From Elstera litoralis (GTDB lineage: Bacteria > Pseudomonadota > Alphaproteobacteria > Elsterales > Elsteraceae), in the NCBI RefSeq assembly GCF_000963705.1, contig NZ_LAJY01000057.1, positions 1 to 18,784 on the forward strand: a stretch of 18,784 bases of DNA. Direction: 5' to 3'. Made by a program: the position numbers and the translations under genes. Shown here piece after piece: positions 1 through 6,437 of this stretch. The notes below the pieces were generated by a model that saw only the letters and a program-made list of their open reading frames with translations, made no database searches and was not told the DNA's origin. Within the stretch, counting starts at the first letter, position 1. Each line of letters begins with the position of its first letter.

Positions 1-2
1 CG

Positions 3-227
3 ATGAACGCAGTTCAGATTACTGATGCCGCTTTGATAGAGCAAGCTGAAGCTATGGCAAAGCTGAAGGGCGTCACGGTCAGTAAGATCATCACCGATAC
101 CCTTGCAGAAGCCTTCCGCATGGAAAATTATTTCAATGCGAGAGCACAACGGGCCGATCCAGTGAAAGCGCTTGAAATTCTCGCGCGGGCTGGTGTCGGT
201 AACGAACCTGATGAGGGCGATGCTTAA
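3..227 (+). CDS. Small ribbon-helix-helix antitoxin-like protein
   Basis: A 74-residue protein whose first ~40 residues (MNAVQITDAALIEQAEAMAK onward) look like a short beta strand followed by two helices. This is the layout of VapB/PSK-type ribbon-helix-helix antitoxins, which bind their own operator and neutralise a toxin. The acidic tail (NEPDEGDA) also resembles the C-terminal toxin-binding or degradation-prone tails of such proteins. The ATG lies 2 bp from the window edge, so an upstream start and the ribosome binding site cannot be judged. No toxin gene follows: only 43 bp separate its stop from the convergent catalase. A partner could lie upstream of the window, or this may be an orphan regulator. 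The family call rests on general sequence character only. Confidence 0.6.
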   Translation: MNAVQITDAALIEQAEAMAKLKGVTVSKIITDTLAEAFRMENYFNARAQRADPVKALEILARAGVGNEPDEGDA

Positions 228-231
228 AGAT

Positions 232-259
232 AAAGGGGAGCGCATCGCCCCCCCCTTTT
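232..259. terminator. Bidirectional terminator-like hairpin between antitoxin-like gene and catalase
   Basis: Arms AAAGGGG (232-238) and CCCCTTT (252-258) enclose a 13-nt loop, just after the antitoxin-like stop and before the catalase stop. On the plus strand the stem ends in TTTT. On the minus strand it also ends in CCCCTTTATCTTT. A stem with a T tract on both strands between two convergent genes fits a shared intrinsic terminator. Confidence 0.55.
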
Positions 260-270
260 CTCTCCGGTCT

Positions 271-1713
271 CTACAGCCCCAACGCCTTGCGCACGCCCGC
301 CCCATAGGCCGGGTCGGCCTTGTCGAAATGCGCTAACTGCCGATCGATGATCGCCTGAGGCACGCCGCCGATGGAAGCGGCGATATTTTGGAACAGGCGC
401 TGTTTTTGATCGTCGGGTAGCAGGCGGAAGAGGTTTCCGGCCTGGGTGTAATCGTCGTTGCCGTCGCGGTGGTTGTAGCGGGCGGCGTCGCCGGACAGGC
501 GCAAGGGCGGCTCGGCGACGCTCGGGTCTTGGGTGGGGCCGCCGAAGGAATTGGGTTCGTAATAGGCGTCCGGGTTGCCGGTATCGTTGCGGAAGAACCG
601 CATTGCACCGTCCTTATGATAGTGATGGACAGGGCATTTCGGCGCATTCACCGGCAGTGCCTCGTAATGGGTGCCGAGGCGGTAGCGGTGGGCGTCGGCA
701 TAGGCGAAGATGCGCGCTTGCAGCATTTTATCGGGCGAGAAGCCGATTCCGGGGACGATGTTCGACGGCGAGAAGGCCGCCTGTTCGATTTCGGCGAAGT
801 AATTATCGGCATTGCGGTTGAGTTCGAGCACACCCACGTCGATCAACGGATACTCGCCGTGCGGCCAGACTTTGGTGAGATCGAAGGGGTTATAGGCAGT
901 CTTGTCCGCGTCCAACTCCGGCATGATCTGCACGCACATCCGCCAACGCGGGAATTCTTGCCGCTCAATCGCGCCGAAAAGATCTTCCTGATAGGTTTCC
1001 CGGCTCTTGCCGATGGCGGCGTCGGCTTCGGCATTCGTCAGGGTTTTATGGCCCTGCTGGGTCTTGAAGTGGAACTTCACCCAGAAGCGCTCGCCGTCGT
1101 TATTCCAGAAGCTAAACGTGTGGCTGCCGAAGCCGTCCATAAAGCGTGGGCTGACGGGAATACCGCGGTCCGACATCAGGATCGTCACCTGATGCAGGCT
1201 TTCGGGGCTTAACGACCAGAAATCCCAGGCGGCGGTGGGCGAGCGCAGATTGGTGCGCGGGTGGCGCTTTTGCGTGTGGATGAAATCCGGGAATTTCAGC
1301 GGGTCGCGGACGAAGAAGACCGGCGTATTATTGCCGACCAAATCCCAATTGCCCTCTTCGGTGTAGAACTTCAGCGAAAAGCCGCGCACGTCGCGTTCCG
1401 CATCCGCCGCGCCCTGCTCCCCCGCCACGGTGGAAAACCGCGCCAGCAGCGGCGTTTGCTTACCAATTTCGCCGAAAAGCTTGGCGCGGGTGTAGCGGCT
1501 GATATCGTGCGTTACCGTCAGCGTGCCGAACGCGCCCCAGCCTTTGGCGTGGACCACGCGTTCGGGAATGCGTTCGCGGTTCTGGTGGGCCAGCTTTTCG
1601 ATGAGCTGATAATCCTGCATCAGCACGGGGCCGCGCGCGCCCGCCGTCAGGCTGTTCTGATTATCGGAAATTGGCGCGCCGGCGCTGGTGGTCATCACGG
1701 GCTTATCGGACAT
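271..1713 (-). CDS. katA: Catalase (monofunctional haem catalase, small-subunit type)
   Basis: Decomposes hydrogen peroxide to water and oxygen in the cytoplasm. The 480-residue length matches small-subunit haem catalases. Visible active-site elements are RVVHAKGWGAFG with the distal catalytic His55, GNNTPVFF with catalytic Asn128, and RIFAYADAHR with the proximal haem ligand Tyr338. The His-to-Asn and His-to-Tyr spacings (73 and 283) equal those of the mammalian enzyme. The start is supported by a GAGGAAGG ribosome binding site upstream of the ATG. The gene is monocistronic: a hairpin terminator lies beyond its stop, and its upstream region carries a perfect 19-bp Fur-superfamily palindrome. 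Peroxide- or iron-linked control is therefore likely. The symbol katA is a family-level choice and could equally be katB or kat. Confidence 0.97.
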   Translation of the reverse strand: MSDKPVMTTSAGAPISDNQNSLTAGARGPVLMQDYQLIEKLAHQNRERIPERVVHAKGWGAFGTLTVTHDISRYTRAKLFGEIGKQTPLLARFSTVAGEQGAADAERDVRGFSLKFYTEEGNWDLVGNNTPVFFVRDPLKFPDFIHTQKRHPRTNLRSPTAAWDFWSLSPESLHQVTILMSDRGIPVSPRFMDGFGSHTFSFWNNDGERFWVKFHFKTQQGHKTLTNAEADAAIGKSRETYQEDLFGAIERQEFPRWRMCVQIMPELDADKTAYNPFDLTKVWPHGEYPLIDVGVLELNRNADNYFAEIEQAAFSPSNIVPGIGFSPDKMLQARIFAYADAHRYRLGTHYEALPVNAPKCPVHHYHKDGAMRFFRNDTGNPDAYYEPNSFGGPTQDPSVAEPPLRLSGDAARYNHRDGNDDYTQAGNLFRLLPDDQKQRLFQNIAASIGGVPQAIIDRQLAHFDKADPAYGAGVRKALGL

Positions 1714-1781
1714 GGTGGGGGCCTTCCTCGTTAGGTGGGTTTGTCTTAGCGGCTAGCCTGCCGGAAGTTCTTCAGAGCGTC

Positions 1782-1800
1782 AATTAGAATTATTCTAATT
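1782..1800. promoter_or_regulatory. Irr/PerR-like (Fur-superfamily) operator upstream of catalase
   Basis: AATTAGAATTATTCTAATT is a perfect inverted repeat with 9-bp arms around one base. It contains TTAGAA-N3-TTCTAA, the core of the Irr box (iron control element) of alphaproteobacteria, and also fits the PerR-box layout TTAnAATnATTnTAA. It lies 69 bp upstream of the catalase ATG. A TTGACG hexamer on the minus strand (1778-1783) overlaps its edge and could be a -35 element, although no good -10 follows at 17 bp. A degenerate second copy, TTTAGAA-AAAA-TTCTTCC, lies at 1805-1822. The binding protein is inferred from the motif only. Confidence 0.7.
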
Positions 1801-1903
1801 ATTGTTTAGAAAAAATTCTTCCTAAAATCTTATTAAAATGCTTGAGCGCCCATTAACCTTTCGGTAAGCATACCACAGCTTTTAGATGCTGGAATCCTTG
1901 CCC

Positions 1904-2440
1904 ATGCAATTGTATTCAATCCGATGCACGCGACGTGGGCTCATGGCGCTCGGATGCCTAGCGCTCGCGGGATGCACGACCACGCCATCGGCCCGCCCGG
2001 TTGCCTCGCCAGCGGTTTTACCCCCTGGGGCGTCCCGGATCGCCGTCGAAATTTCCATCGAAATCATCGACACGCTCCGGGACGTGACCCAGCGGACCGA
2101 CCGGCAGGAACTCGACGATTATGTCAACGCCGCCATGATGGCCCTAGTGCAAAAACTTGCCGCCGAAAAGCTGGAGTTGGTGCAAGCGCCCGCCGCCGCG
2201 CCTGTGCAGATGCGCTTGGCCCTCAAAGTGCGGCGGAATGATCCCATCATCGGGGGGCTCAGCGCCTCGGCGCAAGCAACTCTCACCGATGACGCCGGAC
2301 GAGAACTCCTAACCGCTACCGGTTCGGACGGGCACTACATGATGAAGACCATCCGCAATACCACGACCGCCTTGCGCAAAAGCAGCGAGCAGGTTGGCGA
2401 TGCCATCGTCGCGCAGGTGAAGGGTCGCAAGGCAACCTGA
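1904..2440 (+). CDS. Putative lipoprotein, first of a tandem paralogous pair
   Basis: Function unknown. The N-terminus is a short basic region, a hydrophobic stretch and a lipobox LALAGC, predicting lipid attachment at Cys24 counting from the ATG at 1904. Thr follows the Cys, so outer-membrane sorting is likely. Before the hydrophobic segment is TRRGLM, which resembles a twin-arginine motif, so Tat export is possible. The mature part (PPGASRIAVEISIEIIDTL, then KLAAEKLELV and QMRLALKVRR) aligns clearly with the next gene. An earlier in-frame ATG at 1886 would add six residues. I prefer 1904 because it gives a more usual signal peptide; neither start has a strong ribosome binding site. It leads a five-gene plus-strand run. 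Confidence 0.8.
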   Translation: MQLYSIRCTRRGLMALGCLALAGCTTTPSARPVASPAVLPPGASRIAVEISIEIIDTLRDVTQRTDRQELDDYVNAAMMALVQKLAAEKLELVQAPAAAPVQMRLALKVRRNDPIIGGLSASAQATLTDDAGRELLTATGSDGHYMMKTIRNTTTALRKSSEQVGDAIVAQVKGRKAT

Positions 2441-2492
2441 GGTAACACCTAAAATCATCCCCTGTTGAGTTCTCCCCTTCTGAGGATTTTCC

Positions 2493-3026
2493 ATGACCGC
2501 CGTCACCTCCTTCGCCAAGATTTCCATTTTGGGGGCTGCCCTTCTCGCTATGGCCGCTTGCGCTCCCGTGTCGCGTCCCGAGGGCGTAACCGCGGCCGAT
2601 GTTCCGCCCGGTGCCAGCCGATTTGCGACGGAAACCAAAATCGAGATCATCGAAACCTTCAGCGATGCCACCGATAAGGCCGATCCGGCTGAAATCGAAA
2701 ACTATAAGGCAATCGCTATAACGGCGCTGACTGGCAAACTCGCGGCCGAGAAACTGGAAATCGTCGCGGCGAATGCCGAGGCCCCCCTGAAGATGCGGCT
2801 GGAGCTTCAAATCCGGCGGTGGGAACCGCTTACCGGCGGCGGCACCTTCGTGAAGGCCATTGTCGCCAATGCCGCCGGAAAAGAGCTTTTCTCGACCCAA
2901 GCTGGCGAAGGGTTGCATCTGCTTGGGAACGGCCTCGATTCGAAAATCGCCCTGCGCAATTCCATGGAGCGGCTTGGCGGCGGTATTCTCGACGGGCTGA
3001 AGCCCTTGCGCGCCTCCGCCTCTTAA
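2493..3026 (+). CDS. Putative lipoprotein, second of a tandem paralogous pair
   Basis: A 177-residue protein of unknown function with a typical lipoprotein signal: a hydrophobic helix ending in lipobox LAMAAC, lipidated at Cys23, with Ala next, which predicts outer-membrane location. The mature domain shares PPGASR, a KIEIIETF-like strand, KLAAEKLEIV and KMRLELQIRR with the gene immediately upstream. The pair thus arose by local duplication and has since diverged. A GAGGA ribosome binding site precedes the ATG. The 52-bp gap to its paralogue and 63-bp gap to the esterase suggest co-transcription. I do not recognise a named domain. The alternation of short amphipathic strands and acidic helices suggests a compact periplasmic alpha/beta domain. 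Confidence 0.8.
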   Translation: MTAVTSFAKISILGAALLAMAACAPVSRPEGVTAADVPPGASRFATETKIEIIETFSDATDKADPAEIENYKAIAITALTGKLAAEKLEIVAANAEAPLKMRLELQIRRWEPLTGGGTFVKAIVANAAGKELFSTQAGEGLHLLGNGLDSKIALRNSMERLGGGILDGLKPLRASAS

Positions 3027-3089
3027 CCCTTGGCTGCGCGGCCCGGCCTCGCTATCGTCGCCAGCCGGAGCGATGAAAGGGCAGCGACG

Positions 3090-3776
3090 ATGACCGATGG
3101 GCAGTTTACCAACATTCAAATGATCGGCCCGAAGGCGGGCGGCGCCCCCCAGCAGGTGATTCTACTGCTGCACGGCTATGGCTCGAACGGGGCCGATCTT
3201 CTGGGGCTCGCGCCCTATTGGGCCGATGCGCTGCCGAATGCGGCTTTCATCGGGCCGGATGCCCCTTTCGTCTGCGAAATGTCGGCGATGGGCTATCAAT
3301 GGTTCTCCTTGCGGGAAATTATGGCGGGCGCTCCCCTGGCCGATGGCTTGCGCCGCGCCGGGGCCGATGAGGTTGCGCCGGTGCTGAACGCTTTGATCGA
3401 TGATATTTTGGAACGCTTCAACCTGCCCGCGACCAAGCTGGCGCTGGTCGGCTTTTCGCAAGGCACGATGATGGCGCTGCACGTTGCCCTGCGCCGCCTG
3501 GAGCCGCTCGCGGGCGTGCTCGGCTTTTCCGGCATGCTGATCGACCCACCGAGTCTTGCGGCAGAAATGACAGCAAAGCCCCCCGTTCTGCTCGTGCATG
3601 GCGATGCCGACCCGGTGGTGCCCTATGCCAGCCTCACCCGCGCCGAAAGCGCGCTGCGCGACGTGGGCGTTGCGGTGGATACCCTCACCTGCCCGCGCCT
3701 GGGCCATTCCATCGACGATACCGGGCTGGAGGCGGGAACGCGCTTTCTTCAGCACTGCCTGTCGAGCGCGGGCTAG
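3090..3776 (+). CDS. Phospholipase/carboxylesterase-family alpha/beta hydrolase
   Basis: A 228-residue serine hydrolase of the carboxylesterase/lysophospholipase-like (Abhydrolase_2) family, cytoplasmic, hydrolysing short-chain carboxyl or thioester bonds. Seen in the sequence: oxyanion-region LLLHGYGSNG (residues 25-34), nucleophile elbow GFSQG with Ser123, Asp174 in HGDADPVVP, and His206 in RLGHSID, which is a complete catalytic triad in family order. I place the start at the ATG at 3090, preceded by AAAGGG, rather than the ATG at 3030. The longer form would add 20 non-conserved residues. It sits between the lipoprotein pair and folB. The true substrate cannot be read from sequence. Confidence 0.9.
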   Translation: MTDGQFTNIQMIGPKAGGAPQQVILLLHGYGSNGADLLGLAPYWADALPNAAFIGPDAPFVCEMSAMGYQWFSLREIMAGAPLADGLRRAGADEVAPVLNALIDDILERFNLPATKLALVGFSQGTMMALHVALRRLEPLAGVLGFSGMLIDPPSLAAEMTAKPPVLLVHGDADPVVPYASLTRAESALRDVGVAVDTLTCPRLGHSIDDTGLEAGTRFLQHCLSSAG

Positions 3777-3807
3777 ACTTCTGCGGCCCCCGGCTTAGGC
3801 TCTTGCC

Positions 3808-4212
3808 ATGACCCGAACCTCTTCCTCCGGCCTCTGGGACGCCGAGCATGATTATGTGCGCATCCTGCTTGATGGGATTCGCACCGAAGCCCGCGTGGGG
3901 CTGCACCCGTGGGAGCGTTTCGGCGATAAGCCGAACCCGCTGCTGGTGACAATCGAGCTTTTCGCCCACGCACCGCGCCCGGAAACGCAAGCGGAGTTCA
4001 TGGATTACGATCCCTTGCGCGCGGCGGTGAAAGACTGGCCCAACCGCCCCCATACGGAGTTACTGGAAACCCTCGCCGAAGAGCTGGTCGGGCATTGTTT
4101 CGCCCTGCCGCGCGTCGAAGCCTGCCGGGTTTCGGTGCTGAAAACGGGAATTTTCAACGAGATCAACGCGGTCGGCATCGAACTCTACCGCCGCAGGCCG
4201 GTGGCGCGATGA
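3808..4212 (+). CDS. folB: Dihydroneopterin aldolase-family protein (FolB-like)
   Basis: A member of the tetrahydrobiopterin-fold family that converts 7,8-dihydroneopterin to 6-hydroxymethyl-dihydropterin and glycolaldehyde in folate synthesis. The 134 residues show the family pattern: the initial strand VRILLDGIRTEARVGLHPWE, a central VTIEL strand, MDYDPLRAAV, then the LLETLAEEL helix with the pterin-pocket glutamate (about E87). A final VSVLKTG strand carries the conserved lysine (K112). In typical FolB the lysine is followed by Pro (KPxA); here it is KTG, so activity may differ, for example FolX-like epimerase or a divergent aldolase. Its stop overlaps the start of the next gene (ATGA), which supports a shared pterin role. 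Confidence 0.85.
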   Translation: MTRTSSSGLWDAEHDYVRILLDGIRTEARVGLHPWERFGDKPNPLLVTIELFAHAPRPETQAEFMDYDPLRAAVKDWPNRPHTELLETLAEELVGHCFALPRVEACRVSVLKTGIFNEINAVGIELYRRRPVAR

Positions 4213-4997
4213 GCGCGCGGACGATTCTGATTACCGGCGCGGCCAAGCGCGTCGGGGCGGGCCTCGCGCTGGATTTGGCCGCCGCCGGGCACCGGATTAT
4301 CGTTCATTACAATCAGTCCGAAGCCGAAGCGGCAGAGGTTGTCCGCCAGATCGAAGCCGGAGGCGGCACCGCCTGGGCCGTTCAGGCCGATCTTGCAACG
4401 CGCGACGGCATCGAAGCCCTCCTCCCCCGTGCCCGCGCGCTGGCGGGGCCGGTGGATGGGCTGATCCACAATGCCTCGCTGTTCGAATTCGACCATCTGA
4501 ACTCGCTCGACTGGGATTTGTTCGAAGCCCATCAGCGGGTGAACCTCGCCGCGCCCGCCTTTCTGTCGCGCGATTTCGCCCGGCAGCGCGATATTGAGAG
4601 CGGCGTGATTATTGGGATTCTCGATCAGAAGGTCGATAATCTGAACCCGGATTTCCTCAGCTATACCTTAGGCAAAGTCGGCCTGAAGGGGCTGATGCGG
4701 ATGCTGGCGATGCAGCTTGCCCCGCGTATCCGCGTCGGCGCGGTCGCGCCCGGCCTCACCCTGATCTCGGGTCGCCAGACCGAAACCAGCTTCGCCCATG
4801 CCCATAAGGCGACGCCGCTCGGCTGCGGCAGCAGCGTGGCCGACCTGGCCCGCGCCTGCCGCTTTATTCTCGATACCCCCAGCTTCACCGGCCAAACCAT
4901 CACCGTGGACGGCGGCGAAAGCCTGATGGGCCGGGCGCGCGATGTGTTTTTCGACCTCGGCGGACGGCTGGAGGATTTGCCGGAGGAGCGGCGGTAA
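4209..4997 (+). CDS. folM: Pteridine reductase-type SDR (FolM/PTR1-like)
   Basis: A 262-residue NADPH-dependent short-chain dehydrogenase, likely reducing dihydropterins or dihydrofolate. Seen: the cofactor motif TGAAKRVG (residues 9-16), the HYNQSEAEA segment, AVQADLA, NAS, and YTLGK giving Tyr152 and Lys156. The usual SDR serine 13 residues before the Tyr is replaced by Asp139. That Asp-Tyr-Lys arrangement, together with TGAAKR, is characteristic of pteridine reductase PTR1 and its FolM relatives. The gene begins inside the folB stop codon (ATGA overlap), so the two are translationally coupled, and the partner's role supports a pterin substrate. I reject the longer in-frame start at 4095, which runs antithetically through folB. 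The name folM is by analogy. Confidence 0.87.
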   Translation: MSARTILITGAAKRVGAGLALDLAAAGHRIIVHYNQSEAEAAEVVRQIEAGGGTAWAVQADLATRDGIEALLPRARALAGPVDGLIHNASLFEFDHLNSLDWDLFEAHQRVNLAAPAFLSRDFARQRDIESGVIIGILDQKVDNLNPDFLSYTLGKVGLKGLMRMLAMQLAPRIRVGAVAPGLTLISGRQTETSFAHAHKATPLGCGSSVADLARACRFILDTPSFTGQTITVDGGESLMGRARDVFFDLGGRLEDLPEERR

Positions 4998-5010
4998 AGC
5001 CACTCCTCCG
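4981..5010. terminator. Inverted repeat at the folM-like/SDR convergent junction
   Basis: CGGAGGAG (4981-4988) and CTCCTCCG (5003-5010) form a perfect 8-bp stem with a 14-nt loop spanning the stop codon of the folM-like gene. It sits in a 22-bp gap between convergent genes, where a terminator is expected. No T tract follows on either strand, so intrinsic termination is uncertain. Confidence 0.3.
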
Positions 5011-5019
5011 CTAAGCGTA

Positions 5020-5787
5020 TTAATTCCGCCCCGCCATCACGCCGCCGTCGACATCGTGAACCGCGCCGGTCGTCCACCCGGCTTTATCCGACAGCAGAAA
5101 CGCGATGTGCGCGGCTACATCTTCAACGCGCCCCACCCGCCCGATCGGATGGAAGCCATCGAAACCGCGGGTCAGCGTCGCTTCGATCTGCTCAGGCGCG
5201 ATGAACGCCCCATAAATCGGTGTGACGACGACGGCGGGGGAGACGGCATTGACGCGGATGTTCTGCCCCGCCAATTCCATCGCCAGATGCTGTGTGAGCG
5301 CGTGCAGCCCCGCTTTTGCCATCGAATAGGCGGACGAGGGGGTGGCTTTGATCGCCTGCTTCGCCCACATCGAGCCGATCATCACAATCGCCCCGCCGCC
5401 GGAGCGCGCCATATTCCGCGCCACCGTTTGCGTTACAAAGAAGGTCGCGCGGTTCAACGCGGCGTAAGCATCATAATCCGCCGGTTCATGATCCAAAAAG
5501 CTCTTCGGATAGAAAGTGCCTGCGGCATTCACCAGATGGATAATCGGGCGCGGTTCTGCGGCGAGCGCGGCGATCAGCGCCTCGGTGCTGGCAGGATCGG
5601 TTAGATCGGCAACCCGCGTTTCCACGCGGCCGGGGCCTTCGGCCATCAGCGTGCGCTGCGCGGTTTCGAGCTTTGCCGCATCGCGCCCGATCAGCAAAAC
5701 CGTTCGCCCCTCCTGCACCAAAAGCGCGGCGGTGGCGCGGCCCATGCCGGTCGAGCCGCCGACGATGACGCTCAGCGTTTCAGCCAT
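5020..5787 (-). CDS. SDR-family oxidoreductase
   Basis: A 255-residue classical short-chain dehydrogenase/reductase, probably NADP(H)-dependent and cytoplasmic. Seen: glycine-rich cofactor motif GGSTGMG (residues 10-16), ADLTD, NAAG (87-90), catalytic Ser139, Tyr154 and Lys158 in the SAYSMAKAG segment, and the C-terminal motif GAVHDVDGG. Arg35 after the second beta strand (LIGRD) fits NADP preference. An AAGGA ribosome binding site precedes the ATG. It is divergent from a TetR-family regulator, with two matching palindromes in the 143-bp gap. One of them overlaps the likely promoter of this gene, so this SDR is the probable regulated target. The substrate is unknown; inducible reductases of this layout often act on quinones, aldehydes or other small carbonyls. 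Confidence 0.92.
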   Translation of the reverse strand: MAETLSVIVGGSTGMGRATAALLVQEGRTVLLIGRDAAKLETAQRTLMAEGPGRVETRVADLTDPASTEALIAALAAEPRPIIHLVNAAGTFYPKSFLDHEPADYDAYAALNRATFFVTQTVARNMARSGGGAIVMIGSMWAKQAIKATPSSAYSMAKAGLHALTQHLAMELAGQNIRVNAVSPAVVVTPIYGAFIAPEQIEATLTRGFDGFHPIGRVGRVEDVAAHIAFLLSDKAGWTTGAVHDVDGGVMAGRN

Positions 5788-5834
5788 AATCGATAATCCT
5801 TTGTTGAGGGGCTTTCGCCCTGCTTTGAAGCAAT

Positions 5835-5854
5835 TATCTATCTACTGATAGATA
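5835..5854. promoter_or_regulatory. Operator 1 in SDR/tetR intergenic region
   Basis: TATCTATC-TACT-GATAGATA is a perfect 8-bp-arm inverted repeat with a 4-bp centre, whose core TCTATC-N4-GATAGA recurs at operator 2. It lies about 48 bp upstream of the SDR start. A GATAAT hexamer on the minus strand (5833-5838) overlaps it and could be the SDR -10 element, so binding would block transcription. Confidence 0.65.
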
Positions 5855-5893
5855 GCTTCATATGACCGTTGCGAAGCGCCCCGTCAAGCTCTA

Positions 5894-5909
5894 TCTATCA
5901 GGTGATAGA
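5894..5909. promoter_or_regulatory. Operator 2 in SDR/tetR intergenic region
   Basis: TCTATC-AGGT-GATAGA is an inverted repeat identical in both arms to the core of operator 1, placed 21 bp upstream of the repressor ATG. This fits autoregulation of the TetR-family gene. The inner bases CTATCA..TGATAG match the classical tetO half-sites, except that here two bases separate the halves instead of one. Confidence 0.65.
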
Positions 5910-5930
5910 GGGTGGTTTTAGGGGAGCGCG

Positions 5931-6437
5931 ATGCGCGAACAGATTCTGGCGGCCGCCGAAAAGCGCGCGCGCGTCGGCGGCTACAATGGCTTCAGTTTTC
6001 GCGATTTGGCGGAGGACGTGGGCGTAAAAAGCTCCAGCGTCCATTATCACTTCCCAACCAAAGCCGATTTGGGGGCTGCCCTCGCACACCGCTACACAGA
6101 GCATGCAAAAGCGCGCTTAGGCGAACCCGTGGGCTTATCGCCGGAGGGGGCTACCGCGCGCGTCACCCTGCTGTTTCGGGATGCGTTGCTGGTCGAAGAC
6201 CGGATGTGTCTCTGCGGTCTGTTCGGCGCGGAACGCGATGCGCTTCCCCCTGCCGTCGAAGCGGCGGTCGCGGGCTTTTTTCAAATGCTACTGGCGTTTC
6301 TCGGCACGTCAGTGGGGGAAGGCATCCCGGCGGCGCAGCTTTTGGCCCAGTTGGAAGGCGGGCTTATTCTGGCGCGAACGCTGCGCGACCCGGCCCTTTT
6401 CGATCAGGCGTGCGGAATCAAACTTCCAACGGCCTAG
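5931..6437 (+). CDS. TetR/AcrR-family transcriptional repressor
   Basis: A 168-residue regulator. The N-terminus (about residues 2-48) is a TetR_N domain with the helix-turn-helix FSFRDLAEDVGVKSSSVHYH and the following FPTKADL, the most conserved part of the family. The ligand-binding part is short for the family (usually 180-220 residues). It contains MCLCGLFGAE with Cys93 and Cys95, a pair that recurs in one TetR subgroup and could sense electrophiles or redox state; that role is inference. A GGGGAG ribosome binding site precedes the ATG. It is divergent from an SDR and has two identical-core palindromes upstream, so it most likely represses both the SDR and itself. Its stop codon overlaps that of the convergent DUF1003 gene. 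Confidence 0.93.
   Translation: MREQILAAAEKRARVGGYNGFSFRDLAEDVGVKSSSVHYHFPTKADLGAALAHRYTEHAKARLGEPVGLSPEGATARVTLLFRDALLVEDRMCLCGLFGAERDALPPAVEAAVAGFFQMLLAFLGTSVGEGIPAAQLLAQLEGGLILARTLRDPALFDQACGIKLPTA

Noticed and set aside
469..1734. Plus-strand frames opposite catalase
   Set aside because: Shadow frames; catalase active-site motifs on the minus strand account for the whole stretch.
3030..3089. Earlier start codon for the esterase
   Set aside because: The 20 added residues lack family similarity, and the ATG at 3090 has a better-placed ribosome binding site.
2316..3119. A 267-codon minus-strand frame over the lipoproteins
   Set aside because: It is antisense to the paralogous lipoprotein pair, whose alignment to each other shows that the plus strand is the coding one.
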